Notes: generated by a model not told the origin, from the letters alone. Positions 1 through 10,824 are shown, counted from the first letter of the stretch. The stretch is DNA of 64,000 nt from Marinifaba aquimaris (GCF_013328345.1 NZ_JABULX010000011.1:49671-113670); one strand, 5' to 3'. Made by a program: numbers and translations.

Positions 1-133
1 AATCACCTTTGAGCCACAGACAACAACGGTAATCAGTGGTGATGATGTAGCGGTTTTTGAGAAGTTTATGAATATGCTTAACGATTGCGATGATGTACAG
101 CACATTTATCACAATGCAGAAATTGAAGCGTAA
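1..133 (+). CDS. YebC/PmpR-family protein, C-terminal end (partial)
   Basis: Only the last 43 codons lie in the window; the gene begins before base 1. The reading frame starts at base 2 and ends at TAA 131-133. The tail contains [19 protein letters not shown], which matches the conserved C-terminus of YebC-family proteins (MLEDCDDVQEVYHNGEI in the E. coli protein, as I recall it). Family members are cytoplasmic; some act as transcriptional regulators and others help the ribosome through proline stretches. Which of these applies cannot be judged from this fragment. A strong terminator follows and the gene converges with rdgC. Confidence 0.8.
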   Translation, partial: ITFEPQTTTVISGDDVAVFEKFMNMLNDCDDVQHIYHNAEIEA

Positions 134-160
134 TTAATTAACCGCTCAATCATTAGTAAA

Positions 161-186
161 AAGCCTGGTTTTAACCAGGCTTTTTT
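161..186. terminator. Bidirectional rho-independent terminator between yebC-family gene and rdgC
   Basis: A perfect 10-bp stem (161-170 with 173-182) is followed by six T on the plus strand (181-186) and preceded by an A run, which gives a U tract on the minus strand. It can end both the yebC-family transcript and rdgC. Confidence 0.85.
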
Positions 187-196
187 GATGCTTTGC

Positions 197-1099
197 TTAT
201 TGAGCAGCAGGGCTTAATAACACCTTTAACCTTTCAATAAAACGCGTAATTTCAGCAGACATCAGGATAAAGTCCGCATCTAACCTTGCTAACTTATCAT
301 CCACCGTGATGTCTTCATTTTGTTCTTTTAATTCATCACTGAATTTTATACGTTTAATGGTGAGGTCTTCTTGTAATACGCAGCTGATACTCTCATCCCA
401 ATCTAGGGCGAGTTTTGTAACATGCTTACCGTTATCTAAATGCGCTTGGATTTCATCACTTTCTAAATCGACGTTTTTACAACGTATGGTACCTTCTTCA
501 TCGCCCATTTCTTTAAACTCTGCTTCAGTACCTAAAACAAAATCGTTCGGTTCATTACCTCTAACCCAATCGTTTAGCGTCAGCATTACCGGTGATTCAA
601 TCTCAAGTGGGATGATTGGAAGTGAGCCTAATGTTTTACGTAAAAAGGCCAATAACTCTTCAGCTTTTGAACTACTTGATGCTTCAACTACAATCCAGCC
701 TGCTTTCTTATCGATATAAGCGCGGGTGATTGATGATTTAACAAATGCTTGAGGAAGTAGGGCGTGAACTAAATCTTCTTTGATATTTTGTTTTTCTTTA
801 CCTTTGACTTTTCGCCCTTCAGCGATCTCAATCTGCTTACATTTTTCTTCAACTTGCTCGCGAATAACCGCAGCAGGTAGTACTTTTTCCTGTTTCTTTA
901 ACGCTAACAAAAAGAAGTCTGCAGATTGATGGGCTAGATTATGTGTACCCTCTGCAAGTGATGCTGTCCAACCAAAAGATTGCAGTTCGGTTTTGCCGCA
1001 AGGTTGGAAGACAAATTCATTCAGCGCTTGGTTAAGTGCTTCTTGGTCGTACTCAAAGGCTTGGGTGAATTGGTAAAAAAGGGCGTTTTTAAACCACAT
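197..1099 (-). CDS. rdgC: Recombination-associated protein RdgC
   Basis: A 300-residue protein that aligns by eye with E. coli RdgC (303 residues) along its whole length. Shared blocks are WFKN at residues 2-5, PCG near 33, LRKTLGSLP near 152 and VTKLALDW near 228. RdgC is a nucleoid-associated, ring-shaped dimer that binds double-stranded DNA without sequence preference and restrains RecA loading at replication forks. The ATG at 1099 is preceded by an AAGAG-like ribosome-binding site. The gene stands alone, ends in the shared terminator at 161-186, and lies 89 bp downstream of the receiver-TPR gene on the same strand. Nothing looks broken. Confidence 0.95.
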   Translation of the reverse strand: MWFKNALFYQFTQAFEYDQEALNQALNEFVFQPCGKTELQSFGWTASLAEGTHNLAHQSADFFLLALKKQEKVLPAAVIREQVEEKCKQIEIAEGRKVKGKEKQNIKEDLVHALLPQAFVKSSITRAYIDKKAGWIVVEASSSSKAEELLAFLRKTLGSLPIIPLEIESPVMLTLNDWVRGNEPNDFVLGTEAEFKEMGDEEGTIRCKNVDLESDEIQAHLDNGKHVTKLALDWDESISCVLQEDLTIKRIKFSDELKEQNEDITVDDKLARLDADFILMSAEITRFIERLKVLLSPAAQ

Positions 1100-1188
1100 A
1101 GTAGACTCTTTTTAATATAGTTAAATTTCTGGGCTGAACACTAGGGGAGTTGAAGAGCAGATGCAAGTAAAAGTGCTGTTAATTAACT

Positions 1189-2832
1189 TTAAGCTTGTTC
1201 ATCAACTTTTTGTGTATTGAGTTTTGTCGTTAATAGCTCGAATCGTTTGGTTTGGTCAGCATCAAGTGATAATTTATTGAGTGTTGTTTTACATTTTTCG
1301 AGCATTTCTTCGTGATGAGATTGTAAGCCACCTCTTAATTTTTGATCACTTAACACCTGTAATAAGTTCAAAGCGATACGTGGGTTTTTTGGCATTAAAC
1401 GCAATGCATCAGAGAAGGCTTGAATCGCTGGCTCGTTTTGGTTTCGTTGGAAAAACTGAACTGCCATATTGTTGAGCTCACGAGGAGAGTGTTGGATCTC
1501 CTGTCTTTCTTTACTTTCTTGTTTAATTAACTTACTCAGTACTTTTGTACTGATGTCAGGCTCTTCTTCAATTTGTGTTTCAAGTGAAGAAAGCAGTTCT
1601 ACCGCTTTTTCTTTATAACCGAGTTCATGAAATGCTTTTGCTTTATCAATATTATCTTCGATATCATTACTATCTGATTGTGAATCCATCACAGACTTAA
1701 TAAGTTGCTGTGCTTGTTTTTGTTCATTTTTAAGATAGTGAATTCTTGCCTGAGTAACGGCTATTTTTTCTCTGGTTTCAGGGTTATTGGGGAATTCATT
1801 ACGCATTTCATCGATGAACTTCTCAGATTGCCTTAAAATAGTGTGCGATTCTTCTTCTGTCAGTGTTAACGCTAAATCGACGCCTGTTCTTGCAACTGTC
1901 AGATAAAGCTCTGGTGTATCATGAATAGAGCGTTTACCAAATTTAGCCATATTTTTAGCAGCTTCAAACTGACCTGAATAATCATGGAGCAACCTTGCAA
2001 GGTTCAATACATCTTTGTGGCGTTTAATGTTCCGAGGTGATAATGATGATGCTTTGTGAAATTCCTGATACGCCGCTTCATAGTCTTCTTGGTTGACGTG
2101 ATACTGAGCGAGCATATCTAACGCCGCTAAACGGCTATCGGGTCTTAATTGCAGTTCAGCAAGAATAATTTTAGCTTCTTGTTCTTTATCTTGAGCCAAT
2201 AATGATTTGGCTAAACCTACTGATGCCCAAGTGAATTTATGATTCGCTAATAATTGAGAATAAAACGATTCAGCCTCTTCATAAGCTGATGTTGATAATA
2301 AAATATCACCTTTTAAACGCATCAACAATGGGATCATTGATGCCAACTTAGGGTTTTCTAAACTACGTTCAATTAAGTTTAGGGCGTGCTGGCTTTTACC
2401 TTCATCTAGCGCTTTATAAATACCTTGAAGTTTTTGTTTCTTATTGAGGACTCGGGTTAATCTGTCATTGAGCTCTTTAGCTGAAAAAGGCTTTACCAAA
2501 AAGTCATCCGGTTGCAGTTCAACAACACTGTTGACTAAGGCTGCACTGGTTTCAGCACTGACAAAGATAAATGCCGTGGTCAAAGGTACATGACCTTTCG
2601 ATTTAAGCTCTTCAAATAAATGAAAACCGTCTTTATCACGACTTAGGTTAAAGGAACAAATGATGACATCAAATTCCATCCGCTCGCACAACCTTAATGC
2701 ATAAATGGCATTTTCCGCTAGCTTAACCGATTTGATGCCCAAGCTTTCCAATGCTCTTTTTAATGAGTTTTGAGCGAGAGGTTGATCATCAATGATTAAG
2801 ACTTTCAGATTTTTAAATAAAGGTTGATTCAT
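1189..2832 (-). CDS. Receiver (CheY-like) domain protein with TPR repeats; phosphoacceptor Asp replaced by Ser
   Basis: A 547-residue cytoplasmic protein. Residues 9-130 form a CheY-type receiver: the acidic pair is D15-D16 and the conserved Lys is K114 in VKPF. At the place of the phosphorylated Asp the sequence reads VIICSFN with Ser60 (codon TCC on the coding strand). From about residue 140 to the end the protein is helical with TPR-like repeats. The architecture resembles Vibrio VieB, a receiver-TPR protein that works through protein contacts and has no DNA-binding or enzymatic output. With Ser60 the domain probably cannot be phosphorylated in the usual way. No kinase is adjacent. It is monocistronic or at most shares a transcript with rdgC. 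Confidence 0.8.
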   Translation of the reverse strand: MNQPLFKNLKVLIIDDQPLAQNSLKRALESLGIKSVKLAENAIYALRLCERMEFDVIICSFNLSRDKDGFHLFEELKSKGHVPLTTAFIFVSAETSAALVNSVVELQPDDFLVKPFSAKELNDRLTRVLNKKQKLQGIYKALDEGKSQHALNLIERSLENPKLASMIPLLMRLKGDILLSTSAYEEAESFYSQLLANHKFTWASVGLAKSLLAQDKEQEAKIILAELQLRPDSRLAALDMLAQYHVNQEDYEAAYQEFHKASSLSPRNIKRHKDVLNLARLLHDYSGQFEAAKNMAKFGKRSIHDTPELYLTVARTGVDLALTLTEEESHTILRQSEKFIDEMRNEFPNNPETREKIAVTQARIHYLKNEQKQAQQLIKSVMDSQSDSNDIEDNIDKAKAFHELGYKEKAVELLSSLETQIEEEPDISTKVLSKLIKQESKERQEIQHSPRELNNMAVQFFQRNQNEPAIQAFSDALRLMPKNPRIALNLLQVLSDQKLRGGLQSHHEEMLEKCKTTLNKLSLDADQTKRFELLTTKLNTQKVDEQA

Positions 2833-2949
2833 AAAACCTGTAGAACGGTGTGTTTTTAATAGCTTAGGTTATGAATGCATAATAGGGAAAGCTCACTGAG
2901 ATTAAAACCTAATTTATGCAAAAAAATGTGTATAAACTGAGGGTTAGCT

Positions 2950-2972
2950 GTGCTCGATATCATATCGAGCAC
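2950..2972. repeat. Perfect inverted repeat just downstream of dsbB
   Basis: Two 11-base arms, 2950-2960 and 2962-2972, are exact reverse complements around a single central C. The dsbB stop codon is 7 bp away. No T run follows on either strand, so it is not a classic intrinsic terminator. It may protect the mRNA 3' end, form a cruciform, or be a protein-binding palindrome. Confidence 0.6.
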
Positions 2973-2978
2973 ACTAAA

Positions 2979-3497
2979 CTAGAGCTTGTGATTTTTGATC
3001 AAACTGGCTAAAGCAAATGTCGCCATTAAAATAGTTGAAGCAGCAAATATGACTAACATCCAACCCGGCATAGAAAGTCCTAAAAATTGCCAACTTATTT
3101 CACCGCACATACCTCTTGGTTCAAACACACTTGGAAACCAAACATGTGGATTAAACCATGCAGGGAAATCTGGAATAGTATCGCAGACAGCAAATAATGG
3201 GTTGGGTTCGTTTTGGACTTCAAGATGATCATTTGCAATTTTTAAACCCCAAATACTACTGGTCAATACTGCAATATAACTGATACTTCTACACCAAGCA
3301 TTTTCTGGTTTTATTAATGCAGGTATGGCGCCCAATGCCATGCCAAATATGGCGAGTCTTTGATAAATACATTTGATACAGGGTTCTAAACCCATGGCAT
3401 ATTGGAAATAAAGCGCTGCTACTTCTAATAATGCACAAATGACAAAGACTAAGCCCCATGAGGTTCTTTGATGTGAGAAGTTAATGAGTGTTTGCAT
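2979..3497 (-). CDS. dsbB: Disulfide bond formation protein DsbB
   Basis: A 172-residue inner-membrane protein with four predicted membrane segments (about 12-30, 44-62, 70-88 and 143-163). DsbB re-oxidises DsbA in the periplasm and passes electrons to quinone. Both periplasmic cysteine pairs are present: Cys40-X2-Cys43 (CIKC) and Cys105/Cys131, matching the E. coli spacing (41/44 and 104/130). The quinone-site Arg after the first pair (QR at 46-47) is also present. Length is normal for the family. It lies downstream of nhaB on the same strand, as in E. coli, but the terminator at 3515-3535 separates the two transcripts. Confidence 0.95.
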   Translation of the reverse strand: MQTLINFSHQRTSWGLVFVICALLEVAALYFQYAMGLEPCIKCIYQRLAIFGMALGAIPALIKPENAWCRSISYIAVLTSSIWGLKIANDHLEVQNEPNPLFAVCDTIPDFPAWFNPHVWFPSVFEPRGMCGEISWQFLGLSMPGWMLVIFAASTILMATFALASLIKNHKL

Positions 3498-3514
3498 AAA
3501 TTCTTCTTATAAAA

Positions 3515-3535
3515 AAGCCGAGCATAGCTCGGCTT
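3515..3535 (-). terminator. Rho-independent terminator of nhaB
   Basis: A 9-bp GC-rich stem (3515-3523 with 3527-3535) with a 3-base loop. On the minus strand it is followed by a T run (complement of the A run 3511-3516). It sits between the nhaB stop and the dsbB start. Confidence 0.85.
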
Positions 3536-3563
3536 AATTCAAACTAATTTAGGTTAAGCTATC

Positions 3564-5150
3564 TTAATGACCAGAACCGGCTGCTTCAACCCCTTCTGTC
3601 GCAACATGATGGTGAATTAAACCAGCATCATACATAGATTGCGTCATATCAGGTAATAAGAACCAAGTTGTCAACAAGCCAACAATCGTTAGTACGATGG
3701 TATACGGTAGAGCCATAATGACCATACGTCCGTATGAAAGTCTAACTAACGGCGCAATAGCACTTGTTAATAGAAACAAAAAAGCTGCTTGACCATTGGG
3801 GGTTGCAACACTCGGTAAATTAGTACCTGTATTGATTGATACCGCTAATAAGTCGAATTGATCCCGAGTGATTTGGCCCATATCTAACGCATGTCTCACT
3901 TCGGTAATATACACAGAGCCTACAAATACGTTATCTGAAACCATTGATAAAAGCCCGTTAGCGATGAAAAACATGGTTAATTGCACATCACCTTCAAAAG
4001 ACAAAACCCATTGAATAACCGGTATAAATAAAGCTTGGTCGATAATAACGGCAACGATTGCAAAGAAAACACAAAGTAGGGCGGTGAACGGTAATGCCTC
4101 TTCGAAAGCTTTACCCAGTGCATGCTCTTCTGTGATACCACAAAAACTCGTCGCTAAAATAATAATTGAAAGGCCAATTAAACCAACTGATGCTAAGTGC
4201 ATCGCTAATGCAACGACTAACCAAACAGCTATGACAGCTTGAATGGCTAACTTAGCATTGTCACGAATATTGCGTTTTCTATCTTGCTCTTTGTCGTAGT
4301 CACAAAGGATTTTATAGACAGAATCCGGTAGCTCAGAACCATACGAGAACGTCTTTGTTTTTTCGACTAAGAAGGTCGTTAATAAACCGAAGAAGAATAC
4401 TGGAATAGTGACAGGCGCCATGCGAAGCGCAAACTCTAAAAAGCCCCAACTTGCTTTATCGGCAATGATAAGGTTTTGTGGTTCGCCAACCATTGTCATT
4501 ACACCGCCAAGGGCAGTGCCGACACCAGCATGCATTAATAAGTTTCTTAAAAATGCACGGAATTTATCTAAATCTTCTCTAGATACATGACAAAGATGTT
4601 CATCGGTGCCGTGGTCGTGATCGTCGTTGAAACCTTTACCTGAAGCGACTTTGTGGTAGATAGTGTAGAAACCAACGGCTACGCTAATAATGACTGCAAT
4701 TACTGTCAGCGCATCAAGGAAGGCTGATAATACAGCCGCAGAAAAGGTAAAAGATAGCGACAGGACTATTTTTGACCTAATTCGAGTCAATAGTTTGGTA
4801 AACGCAAACAGCAGTAAGTCCTTCATAAAGAAGATACCTGCAACCATGAAAACTAAGAGTAATACAACTTCTATATTGACTTCTATTTCATGCATGACAG
4901 TATAAGGGGACGTCATGCCTATCGCGACAGCTTCTAGTGCTAATAAACCACCTGGTTGGAGAGGATAACACTTCAGTGCCATTGCCAGAGTGAAGATAAA
5001 TTCAAGTACTAGCAACCAACCAGCGATATAAGGGTCGATACTAAAAATGATGGGGTTTAGTATTAAAAAGGCAATAATGGCCTTTTTGTACCAGTCTGGA
5101 GAGTGCCCCAGAAAATTGTTATATATGGCTCTGGGTAATGATTCCTGCAT
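3564..5150 (-). CDS. nhaB: Na+/H+ antiporter NhaB
   Basis: A 528-residue inner-membrane antiporter with about 12 hydrophobic segments, close to the 513 residues of E. coli NhaB. It exports Na+ in exchange for H+, which suits a marine cell. Family-specific blocks are visible at the N-terminus ([13 protein letters not shown], residues 13-25) and in the region [15 protein letters not shown] (about 216-230). The C-terminus ends in a short His-containing tail (IHHHVAT). It is transcribed divergently from fadR across a 221-bp AT-rich gap, the same arrangement as in E. coli and Vibrio. Confidence 0.95.
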   Translation of the reverse strand: MQESLPRAIYNNFLGHSPDWYKKAIIAFLILNPIIFSIDPYIAGWLLVLEFIFTLAMALKCYPLQPGGLLALEAVAIGMTSPYTVMHEIEVNIEVVLLLVFMVAGIFFMKDLLLFAFTKLLTRIRSKIVLSLSFTFSAAVLSAFLDALTVIAVIISVAVGFYTIYHKVASGKGFNDDHDHGTDEHLCHVSREDLDKFRAFLRNLLMHAGVGTALGGVMTMVGEPQNLIIADKASWGFLEFALRMAPVTIPVFFFGLLTTFLVEKTKTFSYGSELPDSVYKILCDYDKEQDRKRNIRDNAKLAIQAVIAVWLVVALAMHLASVGLIGLSIIILATSFCGITEEHALGKAFEEALPFTALLCVFFAIVAVIIDQALFIPVIQWVLSFEGDVQLTMFFIANGLLSMVSDNVFVGSVYITEVRHALDMGQITRDQFDLLAVSINTGTNLPSVATPNGQAAFLFLLTSAIAPLVRLSYGRMVIMALPYTIVLTIVGLLTTWFLLPDMTQSMYDAGLIHHHVATEGVEAAGSGH

Positions 5151-5371
5151 TGTAGGCGCCTCGTTAGTAAAAACTAAACTATGAACTTTATTTTTATTGA
5201 GTATTTATCATAGTGCTAATGTGTGAAAACTATAGATTTTCAGGCGCGTAATATACATTAATTAATTTATATTTGGGTAAAAAATATTTAATTTCTTGTA
5301 TCTTATTTAGCGGCTGCGTTACTATTCGCTTTTCCTAACCAATAAAAAGAAGAATAACAGGGAGTTAAGTT

Positions 5372-6070
5372 ATGTTTGTAAAGGCGCAAAGCCCTGCAAA
5401 TTTTGCTGAAGAATACATAGTTGAGTCCATTTGGAATGGTCGATTCCCTGTTGATAGTATTTTACCTGCTGAGCGCGAGCTGTCTGAATTAATTGGTGTT
5501 ACAAGAACGACCTTACGTGAAGTATTGCAAAGGCTGGCTAGAGATGGCTGGTTAACGATACAACATGGTAAACCGACTAAAGTTAATAACTATTGGCAAA
5601 CGTCCGGTTTAAACATTCTTGAGACACTGGTAAAACTCGACGCTGAAAAAGCGCCACAGCTCATTGATAACTTACTATCAGCAAGAACTGACGTGTGCGG
5701 GATATATGTCCGTAATGCGGTCAAAACCAATCCTGAAATTGCTTTGTCTGCATTTGATGGGTTAGCGGAATTAACTGATACGGGTCATGATTATGCAGAG
5801 TTTGATTATCAGCTTTATCACAAGTTAGCTCAAGCCTCGGATAATCCAATTTACATGCTAATTTTAAATGGTTTCAAAGGCCTGTATTCTAAAATCGGTT
5901 CATTCTATTTTGGCTTTCCAGAGTCAAGACAATTGGCACAGAAGTTCTATACAGAACTGAAAGAGCTAGTTGAAAAAGGTGAGCACGAAGCGGTGTTACC
6001 ACTTATCCGTAAACACGGTTTTGAAAGTGGTGAAATTTTCAACCAATATAAGGCACAACTTAGTATTTAA
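5372..6070 (+). CDS. fadR: Fatty acid metabolism regulator FadR
   Basis: A 232-residue GntR-family regulator. Residues 9-75 form the winged helix, with [20 protein letters not shown] carrying the recognition helix. The remaining residues form the all-helical acyl-CoA-binding FadR domain. FadR represses beta-oxidation genes and activates unsaturated fatty acid synthesis until long-chain acyl-CoA releases it from DNA. A GGGAG ribosome-binding site precedes the ATG. The gene is divergent from nhaB and its stop overlaps the stop of the SpoVR gene by 4 bp (convergent). A matching operator is seen in front of fadE at 16293-16309. Confidence 0.95.
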   Translation: MFVKAQSPANFAEEYIVESIWNGRFPVDSILPAERELSELIGVTRTTLREVLQRLARDGWLTIQHGKPTKVNNYWQTSGLNILETLVKLDAEKAPQLIDNLLSARTDVCGIYVRNAVKTNPEIALSAFDGLAELTDTGHDYAEFDYQLYHKLAQASDNPIYMLILNGFKGLYSKIGSFYFGFPESRQLAQKFYTELKELVEKGEHEAVLPLIRKHGFESGEIFNQYKAQLSI

Positions 6071-7602
6071 ATCTCTATACTGAGAATCTCCGACTTTACC
6101 GGGCAAGACGCAATAGATTTTAGCTTGTTATTGCTTTGCTTGGACTTCAGATGTACATTAAATCCCCATAATCTATGCAGATGCTTTAATACCTCCTGAC
6201 TAGAATCAGCTAGGGGTACATCATTTTGTGGCGTATGACATAAAGTTAAAGAACGATCGCCTTGTAAATCAACGTCATAAACCTGAATGTTTGGCTCTAA
6301 GTTACTCAAATTATATTGAGCTGATAATCTTTCTCTAAGTTGTTTATAGCCAGAATCATTGTGAATAGCATCTACTGATAAAAAGGGTTTGTTTTCATCA
6401 TCGTGTATATGAAAAAATTTAAAGTCTCTCATAATTTTTGGTGAAAGGAATTGATTGATAAAACTTTCATCTTTAAAGTTTTCCATTGCGAAATGTAGGG
6501 TTTCCAGCCAATCAGCACCTGCAAATTCCGGAAACCAAGCTTTATCTTCATCTGTTGGTGTTTCACAAATTCTTCTAATATCACACATCATGTTAAACCC
6601 AAGTGCGTATGGGTTTATTCCAGAGTAGTAGGGGCTGTTAAAGCTGGGTTGATACACAACATTGGTGTGATTGTGTAAAAACTCCATCATGAATCTATCT
6701 GTAACTAGGCCTTCATCATATAAGTGATTCAAGATGGTGTAATGCCAAAAGGTGGCCCATCCTTCATTCATTACTTGGGTTTGTTTTTGTGGGTAAAAAT
6801 ACTGTGATATTTTTCGAACAATTCTGACTACTTCACGCTGCCAAGGCTTTAAAAGCGGGGCATTTTTTTCAATAAAGTACAAAATGTTCTCTTGCGGTTC
6901 TTTGGGAAAGCGCTTTGTTTTTTTCTTTTCTTCATTTGGCGTATCAGGAATTGTCCGCCAAAGCTCATTAACTTGAGACTGTAAGTAATTTTCGCGCTCT
7001 TTTTGTCTTTTTAGCTCCTCGTGCATTGATATTTTTTGAGGTCGTTTATACCTATCAACACCAAAGTTCATCAAGGCATGGCATGAATCTAAAATATCTT
7101 CTACTTCATCAATACCATACTTTTGCTCACACTCATGAATATAATTTTTAGCAAAGACTAAATAATCGATGATTGAATTTGCATCCGTCCAGGTTTTAAA
7201 AAGGTAGTTGTTTTTGAAAAATGAGTTATGGCCATAACTTGCGTGAGCGATAACAAGCGCCTGCATAGTAATGGTGTTTTCTTCCATTAAATAAGCAATA
7301 CAAGGGTCTGAATTAATTACAATTTCATAAGCAAGCCCCATTTGCCCGCGTTTGTAATTCTGTTGTGTTTGGATAAACTTTTTACCATAGGACCAGTGGC
7401 TATAACCAATAGGCATTCCAACGCTGGAATAGGCATCCATCATTTGCTCGGCGGTAATGATTTCAATTTGATTGGCGTAGGTATCTAATTTGTAATGTTT
7501 AGCTACCCGTTTGATTTCTTTGTGGTATTGATCAAGTAAATCAAAACTCCAATCTGGGCCGTCAGACAGTACTTTTCTATCAGTTTTTGCGGTATTCCCC
7601 AT
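6067..7602 (-). CDS. SpoVR family protein (YcgB type)
   Basis: A 511-residue cytoplasmic protein, nearly the length of E. coli YcgB (510). It carries the family signature around [18 protein letters not shown] (about residues 275-292) and the N-terminal [18 protein letters not shown]. The biochemical function of SpoVR proteins is not established; in Bacillus spoVR affects spore cortex. It is the last gene of a three-gene run with yeaH and prkA (11-bp gap to yeaH). In enterobacteria these three genes form part of a nitrogen-starvation and stationary-phase regulon. Its stop overlaps that of convergent fadR. Confidence 0.9.
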   Translation of the reverse strand: MGNTAKTDRKVLSDGPDWSFDLLDQYHKEIKRVAKHYKLDTYANQIEIITAEQMMDAYSSVGMPIGYSHWSYGKKFIQTQQNYKRGQMGLAYEIVINSDPCIAYLMEENTITMQALVIAHASYGHNSFFKNNYLFKTWTDANSIIDYLVFAKNYIHECEQKYGIDEVEDILDSCHALMNFGVDRYKRPQKISMHEELKRQKERENYLQSQVNELWRTIPDTPNEEKKKTKRFPKEPQENILYFIEKNAPLLKPWQREVVRIVRKISQYFYPQKQTQVMNEGWATFWHYTILNHLYDEGLVTDRFMMEFLHNHTNVVYQPSFNSPYYSGINPYALGFNMMCDIRRICETPTDEDKAWFPEFAGADWLETLHFAMENFKDESFINQFLSPKIMRDFKFFHIHDDENKPFLSVDAIHNDSGYKQLRERLSAQYNLSNLEPNIQVYDVDLQGDRSLTLCHTPQNDVPLADSSQEVLKHLHRLWGFNVHLKSKQSNNKLKSIASCPVKSEILSIEI

Positions 7603-7613
7603 TGATAAACCCT

Positions 7614-8879
7614 CTAAGCAGTTTGCTTTTTAAACAATTCTCTAAAGACAGGGTATATGTCCTCCTGACCCTTAATATGTGCGATTGCTAAATGGTCACA
7701 TGCTTCTTGTAAATGTTGATATTCACTCCATAGCGTCTGATGAGCACGTTGAGTTATTTCTATGTAGGTGTAATAACGAATTAGCGGTAAAATATCTTTA
7801 GATAATATTTCACTGCAAAGTGGTGAATCATCAGCCCAATTATCGCCATCTGAAGCTTGCGCGGCATATATATTCCACTCGTCGCTTGGATAACGCTTTT
7901 GGATGATGTCTTTCATCAATTTCAATGCGCTGGATACTATCGTTCCGCCCGTTTCTTGCGAGTAAAAAAATTCTTGCTCATCAACTTCTTTAGCTTGCGT
8001 ATGGTGTCTAATGTAAACAACATCTATATCTTTATAGGTACGGCTTAAAAATAAATAAAGTAAAATATAAAAGCGCTTTGCCATATCTTTGGTAGCTTGA
8101 TCCATCGAACCTGAAACATCCATTAAGCAAAACATAACTGCTTTACTTGTCGGTACTGGTTTTTTATCAAAATTACGATACCTAAGATCAAATTCATCAA
8201 TGAAAGGGACTTTTTTTATCTTTGCTTTAAGCGCTTTAATTTCTTTTTCTAGGATTAAGACCGCAGAGTGGTGACTTTTTTCATCCTCTTTGAGGTTGGC
8301 TAAATCTTTTTCAGCCTGTTTGAGTTGTTTCCTATCTTTACCCGTTAACGCTATCTTTCGAGATAATGCGTTTTTTAAAGACTTGACAATATCGATATTG
8401 GCAGGGGTGCCGTCTGATTTAAATCCAGCTCGGTAGGTTTTGTATTCAACAATTTTGTTGAGCTGGTTTTTTTTAAGGTTTGGTAGTGCTAAGTCTTCAA
8501 ACAATAGGTCTAAGTATTCATCTTTAGAAATTTGAAAAACAAAATCGTCTTCTCCTTCACCATCTTGAGAAGCTTCTGCTCCTTTACCTTGACCCGCGCC
8601 ACCTTCTGGACGTTTAACTTTATCGCCGGTGACAAATTGATCATTACCGGGATGAACTTGATCAGTAATTCCTCCTTTACCATGATGGAAAAAAGGCTCA
8701 GTAATGTCTTTACTGGGTATACTGATGCTTTCACCAGATGTTAAATCAGTGACACTGCGTTTGTTTATAGAATCAGATACCGCTTTTTTTATCTGTTGTT
8801 TGTAGCGACGCAAAAAACGTTGCCTGTTAACAGTACTTTTGTTTTTTGCGTTTTCTCTACGATCAATAAAATGCGCCAT
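7614..8879 (-). CDS. yeaH: YeaH/YhbH family protein (DUF444, von Willebrand A-like)
   Basis: A 421-residue protein of the DUF444 family (E. coli YeaH 427). The N-terminus is the typical [20 protein letters not shown] stretch. A glycine-rich, acidic linker covers about residues 75-112. The C-terminal half holds a von Willebrand A-like fold with the metal-site motif MDVSGSM (about 253-259). Members act with the PrkA kinase: in E. coli YeaG and YeaH interact and influence nitrogen-starvation survival. It lies between prkA (18-bp gap) and the SpoVR gene, so one transcript is likely. Confidence 0.92.
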   Translation of the reverse strand: MAHFIDRRENAKNKSTVNRQRFLRRYKQQIKKAVSDSINKRSVTDLTSGESISIPSKDITEPFFHHGKGGITDQVHPGNDQFVTGDKVKRPEGGAGQGKGAEASQDGEGEDDFVFQISKDEYLDLLFEDLALPNLKKNQLNKIVEYKTYRAGFKSDGTPANIDIVKSLKNALSRKIALTGKDRKQLKQAEKDLANLKEDEKSHHSAVLILEKEIKALKAKIKKVPFIDEFDLRYRNFDKKPVPTSKAVMFCLMDVSGSMDQATKDMAKRFYILLYLFLSRTYKDIDVVYIRHHTQAKEVDEQEFFYSQETGGTIVSSALKLMKDIIQKRYPSDEWNIYAAQASDGDNWADDSPLCSEILSKDILPLIRYYTYIEITQRAHQTLWSEYQHLQEACDHLAIAHIKGQEDIYPVFRELFKKQTA

Positions 8880-8897
8880 ACTTCTCTCCGAATTGAG

Positions 8898-10820
8898 TTA
8901 CGAAGATTTACGAACGCGTAAATACCATTCAGATAAAAGTCTAACTTGTTTTTGGGTGTAACCTTTCTCCATCATCCGTGCGACAAAGTCGTCGTGTTTT
9001 TTCTGATCTTCAGCAGATGGATTTGCGTTGAACGAGATAACGGGAAGTAGCTCCTCAGTATTGGAGAACATTTTCTTCTCAATCACTGTTCTTAATTTCT
9101 CGTAACTGGTCCAATTAGGGTTTTTACCATTATTGTTGGCTCTAGCGCGAAGTACAAAGTTAACGATCTCGTTTCTAAAGTCTTTAGGGTTAGAAATACC
9201 CGCTGGCTTTTCAATTTTTTCTAACTCGTTATTGAGCGCTTCACGATCGAATAGCTGGCCAGTATCTGGGTCTCGATACTCTTGGTCTTGGATCCAAAAG
9301 TCAGCATAAATTACGTAGCGATCAAATATGTTTTGCCCATATTCAGAGTAGGATTCTAAGTATGCTGTTTGAATTTCTTTACCAATAAATTCTACGTATT
9401 GAGGAATCAGGTAACCTTTTAAGTGTTCTAAATATACATCAGCCAGCTCTTTGGAGAACTGCTCTCGCTCAATTTGCTGCTCTAGGATATAAAATAGATG
9501 TACTGGGTTTGCTGCAATCTCAGTATGATCAAAATTAAACACACGCGAAATGATCTTAAAGGCAAACCGCGTTGATAAACCATTCATACCTTCGTCAACA
9601 CCTGCAAAATCACGGTATTCTTGCATTGATTTTGCTTTTGGATCGGTGTCTTTTAAGCTTTCACCATCATAGACTCGCATTTTAGAATACAGATTAGAGT
9701 TTTCTGGATTGACTAAGCGAGATAAAACACTAAATTGCGCCATTATTTCGAGTGTACTCGGTGCACAAGGCGATTTGTTAAGTTCACTCGACTCAATTAG
9801 TTTTTGATAGATTTTGATTTCTTCAGAAACGCGCAAACAATAAGGCACTTTGACAATGTAAACACGATCTAAAAAGGCTTCATTGTTTTTGTTGTTTCTA
9901 AAGCTTTGCCATTCTGATTCGTTCGAATGCGCTAAAATAATGCCCTCATAGGGCAAAGCTGACATGCCTTCTGTTGGGTTGTAATTACCTTCTTGGGTTG
10001 CTGTTAGCAAGGGATGCAGCACTTTGATCGGTGCTTTAAACATCTCAACAAACTCCATAACACCCTGATTAGCTTTGCAAAGTGCACCCGAGTAACTGTA
10101 TGCATCAGGATCATCTTGAGCATATTCATCGAGCATTCGAATATCCACTTTACCGACTAAAGCAGAGATATCTTGATTGTTGTCATCGCCAGGTTCAGTT
10201 TTAGCAATGCCTATTTGATCCAAAATTGATGGATAACGTTTCACGACTTTGAATTTTGATATATCGCCACCAAATTCATGTAAACGCTTACGTGCCCAAG
10301 GTGACATAATCGTTTTTAAGTAACGTTTAGGGATGTTGTATTCTGAAGACAATAAATCGCCGTCTTCATCACAATCAAATAATGATAAGGGATGGTCATT
10401 AACTGGAGAGCCTTTGAGTACATAAATAGGCTCTTTTTGCATAAGGCTTTTTAGTTTTTCCGCTAATGAAGATTTACCACCACCAACAGGGCCCAACAAA
10501 TATAAAACCTGTTTCTTTTCTTCTAGACCTTGAGCGGAATGTCTAAGGTAACTAACAATTTGTTCAATTGCTTCTTCCATGCCGTAAAATTCTGCAAAAG
10601 CAGGGTAACGTGCAATAACTCGATTTGAAAATATCCGACTTAGACGAGCATCCTGCGAAGTGTCGACCATTTCAGGGTCGCCAATGGCAAGAAGTAAACG
10701 TTCAGCAGCATTAGCATAAACAGATTTATCTGTTTTACACATTTCGAGGAATTCACCAATAGTGAACTCTTCTTCCTGACTGGCATCAAAACGTTCTTGA
10801 AAGTGCTCGAAAATACCCAT
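8898..10820 (-). CDS. prkA: PrkA-type serine protein kinase (YeaG)
   Basis: I place the start at ATG 10820 (640 residues; E. coli YeaG 644), because MGIFEHFQERF aligns with the E. coli start and a GGAGGG site lies just upstream. An upstream in-frame extension to 10928 has no family similarity. The protein has an AAA+ module with Walker A GPVGGGKSS (about residues 104-112) and a C-terminal PrkA kinase-like domain. PrkA proteins are described as Ser kinases or as AAA+ proteases in Bacillus. It is first in the prkA-yeaH-spoVR operon. No clear sigma-54 motif was found upstream by eye. Confidence 0.93.
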   Translation of the reverse strand: MGIFEHFQERFDASQEEEFTIGEFLEMCKTDKSVYANAAERLLLAIGDPEMVDTSQDARLSRIFSNRVIARYPAFAEFYGMEEAIEQIVSYLRHSAQGLEEKKQVLYLLGPVGGGKSSLAEKLKSLMQKEPIYVLKGSPVNDHPLSLFDCDEDGDLLSSEYNIPKRYLKTIMSPWARKRLHEFGGDISKFKVVKRYPSILDQIGIAKTEPGDDNNQDISALVGKVDIRMLDEYAQDDPDAYSYSGALCKANQGVMEFVEMFKAPIKVLHPLLTATQEGNYNPTEGMSALPYEGIILAHSNESEWQSFRNNKNNEAFLDRVYIVKVPYCLRVSEEIKIYQKLIESSELNKSPCAPSTLEIMAQFSVLSRLVNPENSNLYSKMRVYDGESLKDTDPKAKSMQEYRDFAGVDEGMNGLSTRFAFKIISRVFNFDHTEIAANPVHLFYILEQQIEREQFSKELADVYLEHLKGYLIPQYVEFIGKEIQTAYLESYSEYGQNIFDRYVIYADFWIQDQEYRDPDTGQLFDREALNNELEKIEKPAGISNPKDFRNEIVNFVLRARANNNGKNPNWTSYEKLRTVIEKKMFSNTEELLPVISFNANPSAEDQKKHDDFVARMMEKGYTQKQVRLLSEWYLRVRKSS

Positions 10821-10824
10821 AAAA

